DNA from: Dichetophora obliterata
Taxonomy: Eukaryota; Arthropoda; Insecta; Diptera; Sciomyzidae
Reading direction: 5' to 3'
DNA length: 64,000 nucleotides
Assembly (NCBI GenBank): GCA_963920525.1
Contig: OY986438.1
Coordinates: forward strand, 132,871,920-132,935,919
Positions within the stretch are counted from its first letter, which is position 1. The number at the start of each line of letters is the position of its first letter. Positions 23,494-34,929 of the stretch are shown piece by piece. The notes beneath the pieces are model-generated. The model was given only the letters and a program-made list of their open reading frames with translations, was not told the DNA's origin and ran no database searches. The position numbers and the translations under genes are program-made.

Positions 23494-23703
23494 TCAAGTC
23501 CCGAAATTTGATGCCCTTATGTGATACCGTTCCTGAGATCTTAACGGACACCAACCCGTACAAACGATTTTATATGATAGATTATTGTCAATTGGTATGG
23601 TAAAATTTATATCACCCATTTCACATTGAAGTGTAATATCACTGAAGTGTACACCATCTACGATTAAACTCAAATTTTGTTCTTGGATTGGATTGCAATT
23701 CAA
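23494..23703 (-). pseudogene. Short unidentified coding-like fragment
   Basis: The minus-strand frame contains SLIVDGVHFSDITLQCEMGD. A plus-strand stretch at about 18045-18115, with one frame change, gives a similar string (LIGDG.., then DMTLQCEIGAIQIF). I do not recognise the family. Two similar strings in opposite orientation in one window suggest fragments of a transposon protein. Little else can be said. Confidence 0.35.
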
Positions 23704-24595
23704 CTGAGTTTTCTAAACCAAAAAACGGCCAATTTCAATTATATTTTTTTTTAAATATCTAAATTAAATTGGCTACATACCTATGGTATTTTTGTTCTTC
23801 TTATTCTTAGATCTATGCGATACTTAGAATAAAAATTGCAAAAACCCAAATCAGTTCTGCCAATTGGCATGACGCTAGAGGCTCAAGTATGCAATTTTTG
23901 ATAAATAAAATCGATGCAGCGATAAATTTTGCAATGAAAATGTTTAGCAAGGTCTATTTTTGTCTGATTTGAATAGCTTTAAAAAAAACTGATTGTGGGA
24001 CTCTAATAGAATTTGCACAAAAATAAGGTTTTTCGCTTTGAGCCGTCTCCGTTTTAAGGATATTTAGATTTTTTTCAGATTTCCGAGTTTCTTAGCATCA
24101 TCCTTCAAATGTTCTACCGACTCCACGGATCAGAAAAACTTTCGCAATTCAATACACAATCTAACTCATCTAATGTATAAGTTAAAAATTATATATTTTA
24201 GTATGAGAGCTATGTGCATTTCTTTTCGATTTCGGTCGTTTTTACAAAATATCTTAATCTTGAAAAAAAAATTTATTAGTGATCTACGATAACTTCTTAA
24301 CGTTATCTTGAATGAATGATTTACACTTCAAGTCACAATCAAAGAATATAAAAGATAAATGTTTAAAAAAACAATTATTATTATATATTAATATATTTGA
24401 AATGTTTTATGTTTATTTTAAATGTTTAATTTGCATGAACAGCCCTATTCTGGCAAATTAACAAATTGTTAACCAGTATTTTGTATATTTCTATGTGGTT
24501 TTTGTAATTTTTTCATTTCAAAACAAAATTTGAAGCTCAAAAATAAAAAATTTTGATAAAAATTGTCAATTGCTTTTCAGTTATTAGCTGCGTTC

Positions 24596-25234
24596 CATTC
24601 GCTTCAAAATAATCCAGATTATTTTTTTTTTTACATGCAAAGCAAAAACAAAAATAATAATCTTATAACAAATAGGATTATTTTTGCTATCCATATAAAA
24701 TTGTGATAGAGCCTTTAAAAAATTTGAAACACAGGTGCCGCACCTGTATATTTTTATGAGCTGTCATTTCATTTTTTTAATTATTTGTTTGTTTGATACA
24801 ATGACTATTAGGCAGCCATGACAGCTACCTATTTTCTCACGAGCTGCAACCATCAAATATTAAACAAAAGAAAACTAAACAAACCGCGTGTGTCACATAC
24901 AGTGGATGCATTCAGCGGAGCCAACAATTGCACTTAAATTATTTATATAAATGCATAATATCAATTATTAAATTAAATAATTTACATTTTTCTGAGGTTT
25001 AGAGTATAACACATTCAGAGAAAAAGATCGTTCACTAAGGTATCGCTACCATAACAGTTCACAACAATTTTGAACGACACACGTTCTCATGACACCTAAT
25101 AGTTATTGTATCATGATTGCTTGTTTGAATTTTATTTTGACTGCAACGGTAGTGCCCTCTACGAGTCGTTTTTCTTGCCGTTCCTTTGAGAAAATTTGTT
25201 ATCGCGATTATATTAAGGCGAAAGGAACGCAGCT
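24596..25234. mobile_element. Nested MITE with AGCTGCGTTCC ends
   Basis: Ends read AGCTGCGTTCCATTCGC and, reversed, AGCTGCGTTCCTTTCGC, flanked by ATT on both sides. Its internal block (about 24795-24975, with TTAGGCAGCC.TGACAGCTAC) is found again at about 55290-55486. Confidence 0.6.
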
Positions 25235-25285
25235 ATTGACAATTTCATTAAAAAATTTTGTTTTCTGAGCTTTAAAGCTATAAAT

Positions 25286-25760
25286 ACAATTGGGGCTACG
25301 GGCGTGCGACGTGTAAGTTCCACTGGCATGTAGAACTATTGCTGGCGTGTGGAATACAATCTTTGGCTATGTTCAGACGACAATTAAATGATTAAGCTAA
25401 TCCCTTTTTTTTTTCTTTTTTACTATATTTGACTAATTGATTCAGGTCTTGAGCGTCATCAAAATAAATATTGGTTATGTTTGAAGTTAGTTTTCGATCT
25501 CGCATAGTTAATTTTTTTAGCTGGAAAAATAAACCACAAATTTGGATTACATCAATCATTTGATTCTCGTCTGAGCACAGCTTTTTTATTTGTTTTTCAA
25601 TACACGTCTGTCAACTTAGAAAACAAAAATTTTTCCGGCTGCAGCGTTTTCTGTAGCCGCACGACAAGCTCGGTTTGTGATGTGGACTGTGTTTTTAACA
25701 TAAGAAATACATTTTTCTATATTGACAGACTACACGCCACCCGCCTGCAGTCCCAATTGT
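25286..25760. mobile_element. Nested TIR element with ACAATTGGG ends
   Basis: Ends read ACAATTGGGGCT and, reversed, ACAATTGGGACT; the similarity continues (GGGCGTGCGACGTGTA against GGCGGGTGGCGTGTA). No target duplication seen. Confidence 0.5.
25366..25581. mobile_element. Nested 216-bp MITE, family shared with 33019
   Basis: Inverted ends GCTATGTTCAGACGA and, reversed, GCTGTGCTCAGACGA, with AAATGATT conserved further in. Internal blocks (GATT.AGGTCT.GAGC, GTTTGAAGTT.ATTTTCG) also occur in the MITE at 33019-33472. Confidence 0.6.
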
Positions 25761-25857
25761 GTTTATAATATAAATTTTCAATTGAAAAAAAAAACAAACA
25801 TATAGAAATATTCAAAATACTGGTTAACAATTTGTTAATTTGCCAGAATAGGGCTGT

Positions 25858-27400
25858 AAGTATAAAGAAATCGAGTTTAGAAATTTAGATTGTTAAAAAT
25901 AAAGTATTTAATTTCAAAATGTTTACAGAATGCGATTGGGATAAATTGTTTTATAAGTCTTATAATTTCAATTCATTTATTATGATCGAAATAAGTTAAA
26001 ATTTGTAATTAAAGATATTAAAGTAAGCCATAAATCAGTTAATTAAATTTCAAATATATTTTTAAACTGAAATTTTTAACAAACAGTATTGAACAAAGTT
26101 CAAACCTTAAAAGTTGCCAAGCAATTAATTAAGCACTGTTCACAAATAAAACACCCAACGTTATCAAAACACGCCCACTCGATGCTACATACAAACTCCC
26201 CCTCCCCCAACCACACCCACAACTTTCTTTTGCTTTCACATCAAACGCCTGAGGGAAAAACTAATTATTAAAGCCGTTTGTTATAATTTACAGTTTTGCG
26301 AAAAAGTTTTCAGCACATGCAGCAGAAACCAATAAGTTTTTACAATTTACAACACAGTGGCAAGGACGAAGGCAACAACAACGATAACAACATCAACAGC
26401 AACATCAAAAACAACAAGAGCACCAAAAACGACACAGTTAACAAATTTAAATTTTCAATTTTCCCCAAAACAGTTTTTAAACTGCGCAGCCAAAACGTTG
26501 CAAAAGTTTTTGTTGCCCGGGAAAACTTATTGTTTTTGTAACAACCATGAATAGTCATGAGTGTGTTTCTGTCTCTGTGGGTGTGTGTGTGAGTCAACGA
26601 CTGGAGCTGTTTGATAACACCAACAGCTTCAGCAGCTGCACAAGTTTTTTCAAAACATGACAAATAAAAAGCAAAAAGAATAAATGTTAAAAAACTGCAA
26701 ATTAAAAAAGAGCATCAAGCGAAATAACGGTGTAAAATAGCTATTTTACAGAGCAGTAAGCATATAGTAAAGCAGCAGCGGCAGTCATGTGAGTGAAAGT
26801 GCAGAACAAAATGACGATAATCTTAAATGATGGAGGTTTCTGAGAAATGTAGGGTGGTTAAGGATGGTGGTAGTATCTATACGAGAAATATCTAAAATGC
26901 ACACATCTTAAATATTCAATAATTCAAACTTAATTAATATTTTTTTTAAGGGCAAAATCGCACAAAAGCAATACAACGAAAAACAAAATCAACGCCAATA
27001 TGGAGGGCTGTCTAAGCTGATAAGAGCAAAGAAAAAAAGAGAAAACCGAAGAAAAAATACCACACCATATATTAACAAACAAATTGGAAATTCTAAAGCA
27101 TAAACAAATACGAAAAATGAAGAGGATATTCTTTAAATCCAAGTTTTATTTACAAGATATTTTTGAAGTGACACTTACAAAGCAGCAATTTAATATTGAG
27201 GGTAACATTTTTCGAGTCTCGTCACTATCAAATGTTTTAGTTTCGTCATGGAAAATTTTTCGATTCTCGTCACGATTTTGTGTACACGGGCAATGACATT
27301 TTCTGTATTGAATGTTTTTTATATGGGTGTCAGATAGAGTAAAGAAATGCTTAGAAGATGAGGGGAACAAATTAACAGACCCAGCTCATACATTTTACCC
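25858..27400. other. No gene seen; CAA-rich tract
   Basis: A CAA/AAC-rich tract (about 26360-26440) and a GT microsatellite (about 26578-26592) occur in otherwise ordinary AT-rich DNA. Open frames here start at non-ATG codons and are low complexity. This may be host intron or UTR, but nothing shows it. Confidence 0.4.
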
Positions 27401-27639
27401 CCTTAGATGTCAAAAATTTTTTGATATGAACTATAACTAACGTGACCAACTACTTTTGGTGAAATTTGGGCATGGATTCCGGAATCTGGTTTGAAATTTC
27501 GAAATGATATGTAATACGTCAATTTGAAAACTTTTGTGTTTTTAATATAGTTTAAAAGATACATATATCGATAGATAAAATACAGTTTAAAAAATAGTGT
27601 TCCCACGTTCCACAAATCCACACATGAAGAAGAAGTACT

Positions 27640-29650
27640 AGCACAAGGATTGGCATCAGTTTCATTTTTCATTTTGAAGGTGTATTTTTCTTTGTTAGCA
27701 ATTTCTTCAAGTAATTTGGGGCTTGATTTCAACAATTCAAAGAAGTCCAAGCATGAAACTTGCAAGTTGGAATTGACGAATCTAAATTATTTATATTGTG
27801 GAATTAAATTATATTTACTTTAGTGACAAATGGAAAACAAAACAGCTCACAATATATTTTCAGCTATTGATTTGCAATCGTGTCTTCTCGATGGTTCAAA
27901 TTATTTTAATGATAGCGAACACTCGCTCGACGTTTGCAGAAGTGCCTGGCAAACACAAGACGAAGCCGACTATGCATAGCAAATGATTAAAAGGAATGTT
28001 TTTTTTAAATTTTCGAAGATTTCCACCCAACATTGATCGACTGCAGTGCAATTCTCTTCCCAACATTGAATCTTTGCGCACGTAAAATATTGGTCAAATA
28101 AATTGCTGTCGCTTGAAAGCGAGTCAAATCTGTTTTTTCCGCTATATATTTCTCTAAGGCGTGAATATGCTCCCATTCTGGGATAATGTCAAGCGCAGTC
28201 GAGGCAAACAATATGATGTGATCGAATTGTGCTGTCCATTTGGATATGAATTGATGGCGGTTTCTGAAGATAAAAAGTAAACTTAAATACGGAAAAACAA
28301 GAGGAATTCAAAATTTTCAACCATAAAACGTAATTGTTATCAGCAGAAACGACTCTTTCGTAACAGAATCATCGACGCAAGCAACTGTTTAAATTTCTCT
28401 CAGTACGCTTTTTTCAAATTCGCTTTTTTTCTCTCTTCAAGAGCCTCAATGAATATTGTGAGAGAGTGGCCAATTCCATCGCCGAAACATTTTCGCCTTC
28501 TATTAATTTTATTGTTCGAGAAAAAACCAATGACTACAGAAATAAATACAAATATGCGTAAGTAATCAATGATTGCAGTTCAATCAAAGTTAAAAGAAGA
28601 ATACGCACCCGATCTTTAAGAAAATATAGCCAAATTTTCGATACAGGATCGCGGAAGAAATTTTTCAGTACTTCAGTGTTCAGAAAATATTCCTTTAAAC
28701 CTTCAAAGATTATCAAAGTGGATTCAATAGCTGGCAACAATGCCAAAAAGCCAAATTTAACTGTATCCAAGCAATTTTTCATATTGCTCTTCGACAGAAT
28801 CGCAAAATTCTTTCAGCTTGTAACTCGCACAGTGTACAAGTAAAAGTGCGAATAAATTTTAACAACAATTAGTTCAACATCGAATGGCAATTCATCGCAT
28901 GCACTCTTCAACGTGTTGTGCACAATGTGAGCCGCACATCAAACACCAAATATTTGTGGGTTGATAAATTTCAATCTATAAAACACGTTGTTTTGACCGC
29001 AGCGATCAAGTCCACCGAAATTTGTATTTTCATTGTCGCCATAAAATCCAACCAGCTTCTCTTCAATGTTATAAGCGATCAATGGTTTTAATACAGATCG
29101 AATATAATTTCGGACGAACATCCTTTTTCAGACGACAATTCGATGATTCGAACTTTTACGCCTTCAGTTTGGTGGAAGTAGCGGACCAGAATGGGAAACA
29201 TCTTAATTTTTCCATGATTTGAAGCATCGGTTAGTACTGTAACGAAAAGAGCTTCTGACAAACTTTTTTCAGCTGTTTGATCGAATACGGCGCAATCATA
29301 TTGGTCACTCGCATTTCGTGTGTGAACAATGAAATTTCGACAGCTCAAAACAACTATGTATAATTTTGCTCGCACAATCTGATGAACGGAAACTATGATT
29401 TTCCTTGACCATGTGATAGGACCAAACACCTTCTCAAGTTGCAATTTTTAAATTGAATGCACTTAAGGTTGCACTTTTAAGAAACGATGGCACATCTTTG
29501 CTTTTCGAAGCAGCTGCAAGGCATTTTTATGCAGAACCGATTTTTAATGCGATTCGATGTCGGCCTTGCTGCTGTGAGCAAGACTGAACTCGGAACTACA
29601 AGTATCGCAGCGCACGTCACTTTCGCTTTTTTTTTATATAAATTTATATT
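27640..29650 (-). pseudogene. Decayed hAT-family transposase
   Basis: Minus-strand fragments follow hAT order. An N-terminal Cys/His finger lies at about 29640-29560 (SDVRCDTCSSEF.., then ESH). Next come the catalytic-domain start (VLTDASNHGKIKMFPILVRY, about 29270-29190), LVGFYGDNENTNFGGLDRCG (about 29060-29000), a middle region (28782-28534), and the C-terminal dimerisation motif LCLPGTSANVERVFAIIK (about 27950-27900) followed by VSCLDFFELLKSSPKLLEEI (about 27760-27700). Many frameshifts and stops make it an old pseudogene. No terminal repeats or 8-bp duplication were identified. Family assignment rests on the PGTSANVERVF and GDNENTNFGG motifs. Confidence 0.75.
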
Positions 29651-30480
29651 TTGCTTGCAAAACTGCGTTTAAAACACAAGTACCAAGGCGCTTAGGCATT
29701 TCTTTACTCCGGAAGAACGATTGCAAGTAAATATTAGAAATAAAAAGACAGAAAACTTAGATTTTAAAAAACGACCTAGCCAAGATTACACAGCTTTCAG
29801 ACAAAAGGTTTCTTTTCAACCTAATTTGTGTGCAGTTTATTGAAACTAACGTATTCTGGACAGTGCTTTCAGTTTAAAATATTAAAAGTGGTGATTCACC
29901 TCTAAGCTTTTAAGTATTGTTGGATTACATGAAACCGGAGAAGTTTTTGTCTTCAATTTGGCATAAACAGGACATATGGCTATCAATTTTCTACCAAAGT
30001 TTCCTAATATTTCGTAAGTATCCGCTAGAGAAGAAAAATATATTACAATCTGCGCTCACAAACCAATTGACTTATCCAAAATTATGCGGTTGCCACCTTG
30101 CCAGATTGTGCGATTTACCGCCAGTTAAACGGCGTTTTCTTTGTTTGAATTACCTATATTTTTTTGTTTATCTGAGGGAAATTTTGGTATATTTCGGAAT
30201 AGACCAAAAAAATTTCGGTATATAGCTTCCGAACACCGGAACTTACCTTTAAATTTCGGAATGATTATTATGATATTTTTTTATATTTTTGTATCCAAAC
30301 AGATAAATATTACAAAAACAGAAAATTTGTTACCAGTAATTACTAGTGAACGCAAATAAACGCTTACATTGCGTTTGCTAAGAAACTTAAGCGGTGATTC
30401 GAGAGAATAGAGCACTATCGTTGTTTAGCGTTGATGATGGCTCGGATTATGGTCCAAATCCTATAACCAAAGGTTTTTCT
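29651..30480. other. No gene seen
   Basis: AT-rich sequence between two transposon relics; no coding similarity recognised. Confidence 0.4.
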
Positions 30481-31205
30481 AGAGTTCAACTGCCTTTTTA
30501 GTCATGATATAAGAGACATCATTTTCGGATATTCGAACAAAAAAGCCGAAGCCTTGCTTGCTCGATGGAATGCGAAAAACCCTGACAAGCCGTTGCGAAC
30601 GTGAAAAGGAATTACTGAAAACGAACTGTCAGCTTTTATAGAAATTTTGTGTGGAAGTAATAAATCCCACCAAGAGTCACCAGCACTGCTTTGGAATAAA
30701 AATTCATATTCATTGTAGGGCACGCAATAGATTATTTGATATCGTTTTTTTTTTGAAATGATTACTTCGTGGAAAATTAAATAACATCAGGGACGTAAGC
30801 CACGGTGAGAGGGTTGTGAAATATGGCAGGAAGAAACGTAACTATGGAACACTTTTTTACAACACTGCCGTTAGCTAAGGAACTGGAAAATTGGAAAATG
30901 TTGGTTGTTGATCAATTTAAAGAAAAACACAAGATATGTGCTTAATGAGTTTAAGCCACCACGGCCATAAGCTTATTTGGCTTGTCTGAAAACATAAAAA
31001 TTTGCTATTATGCTCCTGGAAAAAATAAGAGGTTTTGTAGGTCAGTTAAGAAACTGGAAACAATTTTATGTTACAACAAAACCAAAGGCGGTGCATACAA
31101 TAGAGACAAAATGCTGTCCTAATACACATTAAAAAGAGAAACACTGCGTTGGCCTATGACAATATTCTAAAAAACTTTGGACACGGCAGGCCTTTCCGCT
31201 TTTTT
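30480..31205 (+). pseudogene. piggyBac element 2, strongly decayed
   Basis: Plus-strand translation in pieces gives DIRDIIFGYSNKKAE, ITENELSAFIEILCGSNKSH, RNVTMEHFFTTLPLAKELE (about 30835-30885), YNKTKGGAYNRDKML (about 31070-31115) and TLRWPMTIF, the order of a piggyBac transposase. The second catalytic Asp (MDNFFT in relatives) reads Glu here (MEHFFT), and the third (GGVD) is lost (GGAY). Many stops. It is cut at its 3' end by the Tc1/mariner-type element starting at 31208. Confidence 0.7.
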
Positions 31206-31207
31206 AA

Positions 31208-32345
31208 TATACAGGTTGTCCCAGACTTAGAGGACAATAATGCGGGGTGGTTCCTCGTGATGAGAAGATCAAAAAATCGTATGGGTTGGGGGTAGTTGCA
31301 AAAGCCCCCCCCCTAGGGAGAGGGGCACAAAGTTTTGCCATGAAGTCACAACTAAAAAAGTAATGATCACCTAAATTTAAAAACTACGTTTTTTTCTGAA
31401 AAAATTTAAATTTAACTTTTTTACGACGTTGTTTTTCCTTGGTCTATTCTCTATTAACCCGCTTTACATTGTTTTATTCTCAGAGCAGTCAATTATCGTA
31501 AAAAAACGAGTTTCGTATATAACCACTTTTTTCCTCACTGGAGCTCCTGTACCAACGTCTAATGATAAGGATCAAACGCTCACGACGCAGCACCCGGTGA
31601 ACATGGGATTTCAATGCTGGAGCTCTGCTTGCAATCCTACGCGTACTAATAGTGGAATCATTGTGCACTATTCGTTCTATTTTGTCATCAACCTGTGCAA
31701 GCCGATAAGCAGAGCCAAGCTCTCTGCATTTGCAAAACCGTAACAAAAAACAATATCTGCGTACTCTGAATAGGAGAACATTATAACTCTACGATCGGTG
31801 AAAGACTGTATCGATTCAGGCATGTCAAGCACTCAATAATGAAAACTAGCAACCAAATAAACTTTTTTTTAATTTCCGTGAAATCTAACTGTTGTACTAG
31901 TTATTCTCATCAAAGTAAACGAAGTCGCAGTCCTTGCATTTTAAAACCTTGGGAAAGGAAAAAATTAAAAGAATGAAAAGAAGAAAAAATAGCTGCTCTA
32001 AGAATAAAACAATATAAGGCGAATTAATAGAGAATTGACCAAGGAAAAAAACAATGTCATAAAAAATTGGTCGTTTCTCGAGAAAATTGCCTTTAAATTT
32101 GAATTTTTTAAGAAAAAAAAAGTATTTTTTGACTTTTTTTTTGTGGAGACTTTATGGCAGAATTTTATGCTTAGATTGATAAGAAAACTTAATTTCCTTT
32201 TCAATAAGTTGTTAAGTTTGGTAATCGGTGTTTCTGTATATTACTGATGGATTGAAACGTAATGACACCTATTATTTTTATTTTTCATTCCTACCTCCCT
32301 AGGGGGGCATTTGTGACCACCCCGCCTTCTTATTTTGGAGAGGAT
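31208..32345 (-). mobile_element. Tc1/mariner-type element, internally deleted
   Basis: The left end reads ACAGGTTGTCCCAGACTTAG (about 31213). A GCGGGGTGGT...CCCCCCTAGGGAG block at about 31239-31317 recurs inverted at about 32294-32328, indicating inverted termini. Only the N-terminus of the transposase remains (31489-31793). The rest is AT-rich. Confidence 0.55.
31489..31793 (-). pseudogene. Transposase N-terminus (IS630/Tc1/mariner type)
   Basis: The minus strand reads YSEYADIVFCYGFANAES (about 31775-31725), then a frame with IERIVHNDSTISTRRIASRA and HVHRVLRRERL. This is the helix-turn-helix part of a common insect mariner-like transposase that starts with a YADI..YG.. motif. The catalytic domain is absent. 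Confidence 0.65.
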
Positions 32346-33018
32346 GAAAAATAGAAATGTTATTGTAAGGTTTCCAGTAACAACAGCTATTGAATAATGT
32401 ATTATAGGTATTTAGTTTTATAACATTCTGTTGGGTAATTATCTCATTGCACGTTTTGCTACATGAAAGCCTGTTACCAGCATTTGCGAGAACCACCAGT
32501 TTGAAGCGAATGCAATTTCAAATCATGATGCAACTGGCCGCGTAGAGTACAAAGGCAAGTGCCATATTTAAAAAACAGCAAAACAAAAGAATGGAAACCA
32601 CACCAAACTTTTGTCAGATGCAAAAAACCCAGTTGTGCAGAGCACAACGTAGATAAAAAGACAAATTACAAAAAAAGGACATGAAGATATATGAGAGAAT
32701 GATTTTATTTATATAACTTGTACAAAAGCTCATCCTCCGACACACAGTGGAACGAGGTGGCCATAAAGAAAATCGTGAAAAATAATAAAATTGCAATAAT
32801 TGAATAAACTGGGAATGCCATTTGAAAGCTAATACTTCAAGCTATTCAAATATAAAACAACAATACTAAAAACATTTGTAGCGTTGCCACAGAGTGATGT
32901 GAAAGTTGAGGTTTTACATACATAACTTTTTTACTTTTTCAGGTGTACTATTTTTTAAGTACTGCAGCACTCTCAGTTTTTCACCGATTTTAACATTGTT
33001 TATATCAGCTTCTTAAGA
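32346..33018. other. No gene seen
   Basis: AT-rich DNA without recognisable features. Confidence 0.4.
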
Positions 33019-33472
33019 GGTGTTCACACGTCTGTCAAATGATTGAAGTTTATCGCGATTTTTTACTCTCTTTTACTCACTCTAAAATTTTTGATTTATT
33101 TCTGCTCACACATGATTTTTTTTATTGAAGTACCGATGCAGGCATTTGTTACTCTTCTGCCTACTTTTTTGCCTACTATTCTGTCTACTCTTCCTTTTTT
33201 TTCTTAAAAAAAACTGCTTTTGTGTTCAAATAAGTACTTTTTTAGAAATAATTTCCTAAACAACATAATTTCAAAAATACTAAACAACAGACAAGTAAAA
33301 AAATGCAACCCTTTGGCTGATTGATGTAGGTCTGGAGCTCAATCAAAATTTTGACTGATTCGATGAAGAGTTTGAAGTTCATTTTCGCTTTAGCAGAGAG
33401 TTCATTTTTTTAACATAGGAAAGCAACAACAAATTTTTATTGATTCAATCATTTGACAGACGTGTGAACACC
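33019..33472. mobile_element. 454-bp MITE, family shared with 25366
   Basis: Inverted ends GGTGTTCACACGTCTGTCAA and its perfect reverse complement; the repeat continues through ATGATTGAA, about 29 bp in all. No clear target duplication. Internal blocks match the shorter copy at 25366-25581. Non-coding. Confidence 0.7.
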
Positions 33473-34929
33473 CAATTTGCTAAAGCTTGAATTTTATTAT
33501 TTTGTACAAAAACCGTATTGTTTAAAAAATGTAAATCCAAATTTAAAAAAGAAAAAAAAACAAGAAATAATTACTCCGTAAATTTAAAATATTTTAGAGA
33601 AAATACTAAAATCTTTAAGAAAAAAAAAAAAATGCTGCTACTGCTAGATGCACTTTCGGAGTAACATAGGTTTTCCTATGGTACGTGAAACAAGTGTTTC
33701 AAAAATTAAGTTTTTGTTACTCAGATTACAACGAACGTGTTTGTCTAATTGAGATATAGTTTGCACTGTTTTATTTTGAATAGATAAAACTAAACAAAAA
33801 AAAATATTTTTTTTAATTGCACTAATGTAAAATAAAAGCTGATTAAAATTTTTGAAATATTAAATATTTTAAAATGAAAAAAAACTACTTCCTTACCTTT
33901 TTTTATATTTTATAACCAGAATGTGTAAACTCTAGAAAAAAAGAAGCTTAGCTATCTTTTTGCATAAAAGACTTCGTCCGTCAACCACCACAAAACTGCT
34001 ATTCAATGAAATTTACATTCTTCTTTCTTGTATTCAGTTTGTGTCTTTGATTTTTTCAACCACTTTAATTAGTGTAATATCAGAATTGTTTTAAATATAT
34101 TTCGTTATACATATTAGAAGTATTAAAAAAAAATACTTATTAATATCTTAAAAATTTCTAGCTGGAATAATTTCTTGCCAGCCTTAAAATGGATTGCTGC
34201 ACTATGCCAGCTTCGACAGTACTTACTCTCTTTTAATTTTTTTTGTTGTCTTCATTTGAATAATATTAGATTCATATCGAACATATGCTTCAGTATGATG
34301 AGTTATTTAGGTTGTGCTCGCATAGAATTCAAACAGAAATATGCAAACATATTATTGAAATGCAAGCATTTTATGTATTTGCAATAAGTTAATTGCTTTA
34401 GTGATTAGCAAAATTTTGTATTTATTTATTTTTTCATTCTTAAATTATATATTAAATTATCAAACACAATGTTGAATTATCTACTCCACACTGTAGGTGC
34501 ATTTCTAAGTCATCATGAGCTAAGCTTTTGCTTTACACATTAGCCATATTAATTATTTATTAATTATTTATTTACTTTAACAATAACAAACTAATAAAAA
34601 ATAGCGAAAAGAAATCTGAGTTAAATTAAAATTTTAAATTTAATTGAAGTGATTTGCCTTTAATATAAATACATTTACGTGAAATCAGTGCAGAAAGTAT
34701 GGAAATTAAATTTGAAATTGATATATATGAAGAGCTACATATTTGTTAGAAACTTTGTAGTGACTGCTCAAATAAAAATTATTGAATTATTTGAGGTTTG
34801 GTTAACTTTTTTCTACTTTTTAGGAAATACTAGCAAAAAGCAGCAGCGATCATTCGAAAATGTTTTTTCAAGAATACAAATTTAAATTTTTCGAAGCGAA
34901 TATATCGTAATTTAAGTTCTGTTATTAAC
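33473..34929. other. No gene seen
   Basis: AT-rich DNA. The short open frames show no known motif. Confidence 0.4.

Larger units (their letters stand above)
24439..25857. mobile_element. 1.4-kb TIR element holding nested elements
   Basis: The outer inverted repeat begins ACAGCCCTATTCTGGCAAAT and is essentially perfect for about 45 bp at both ends. No clear target duplication. The interior holds at least three further TIR pairs (24596-25234, 25286-25760 and, inside the latter, 25366-25581). No coding sequence. Confidence 0.7.

Noticed and set aside
26296..26663. Asn/Thr-rich open frames in the CAA-rich tract
   Set aside because: Non-ATG starts, low complexity and open in several frames at once; no conserved motif. 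More likely a CAA-rich non-coding tract.
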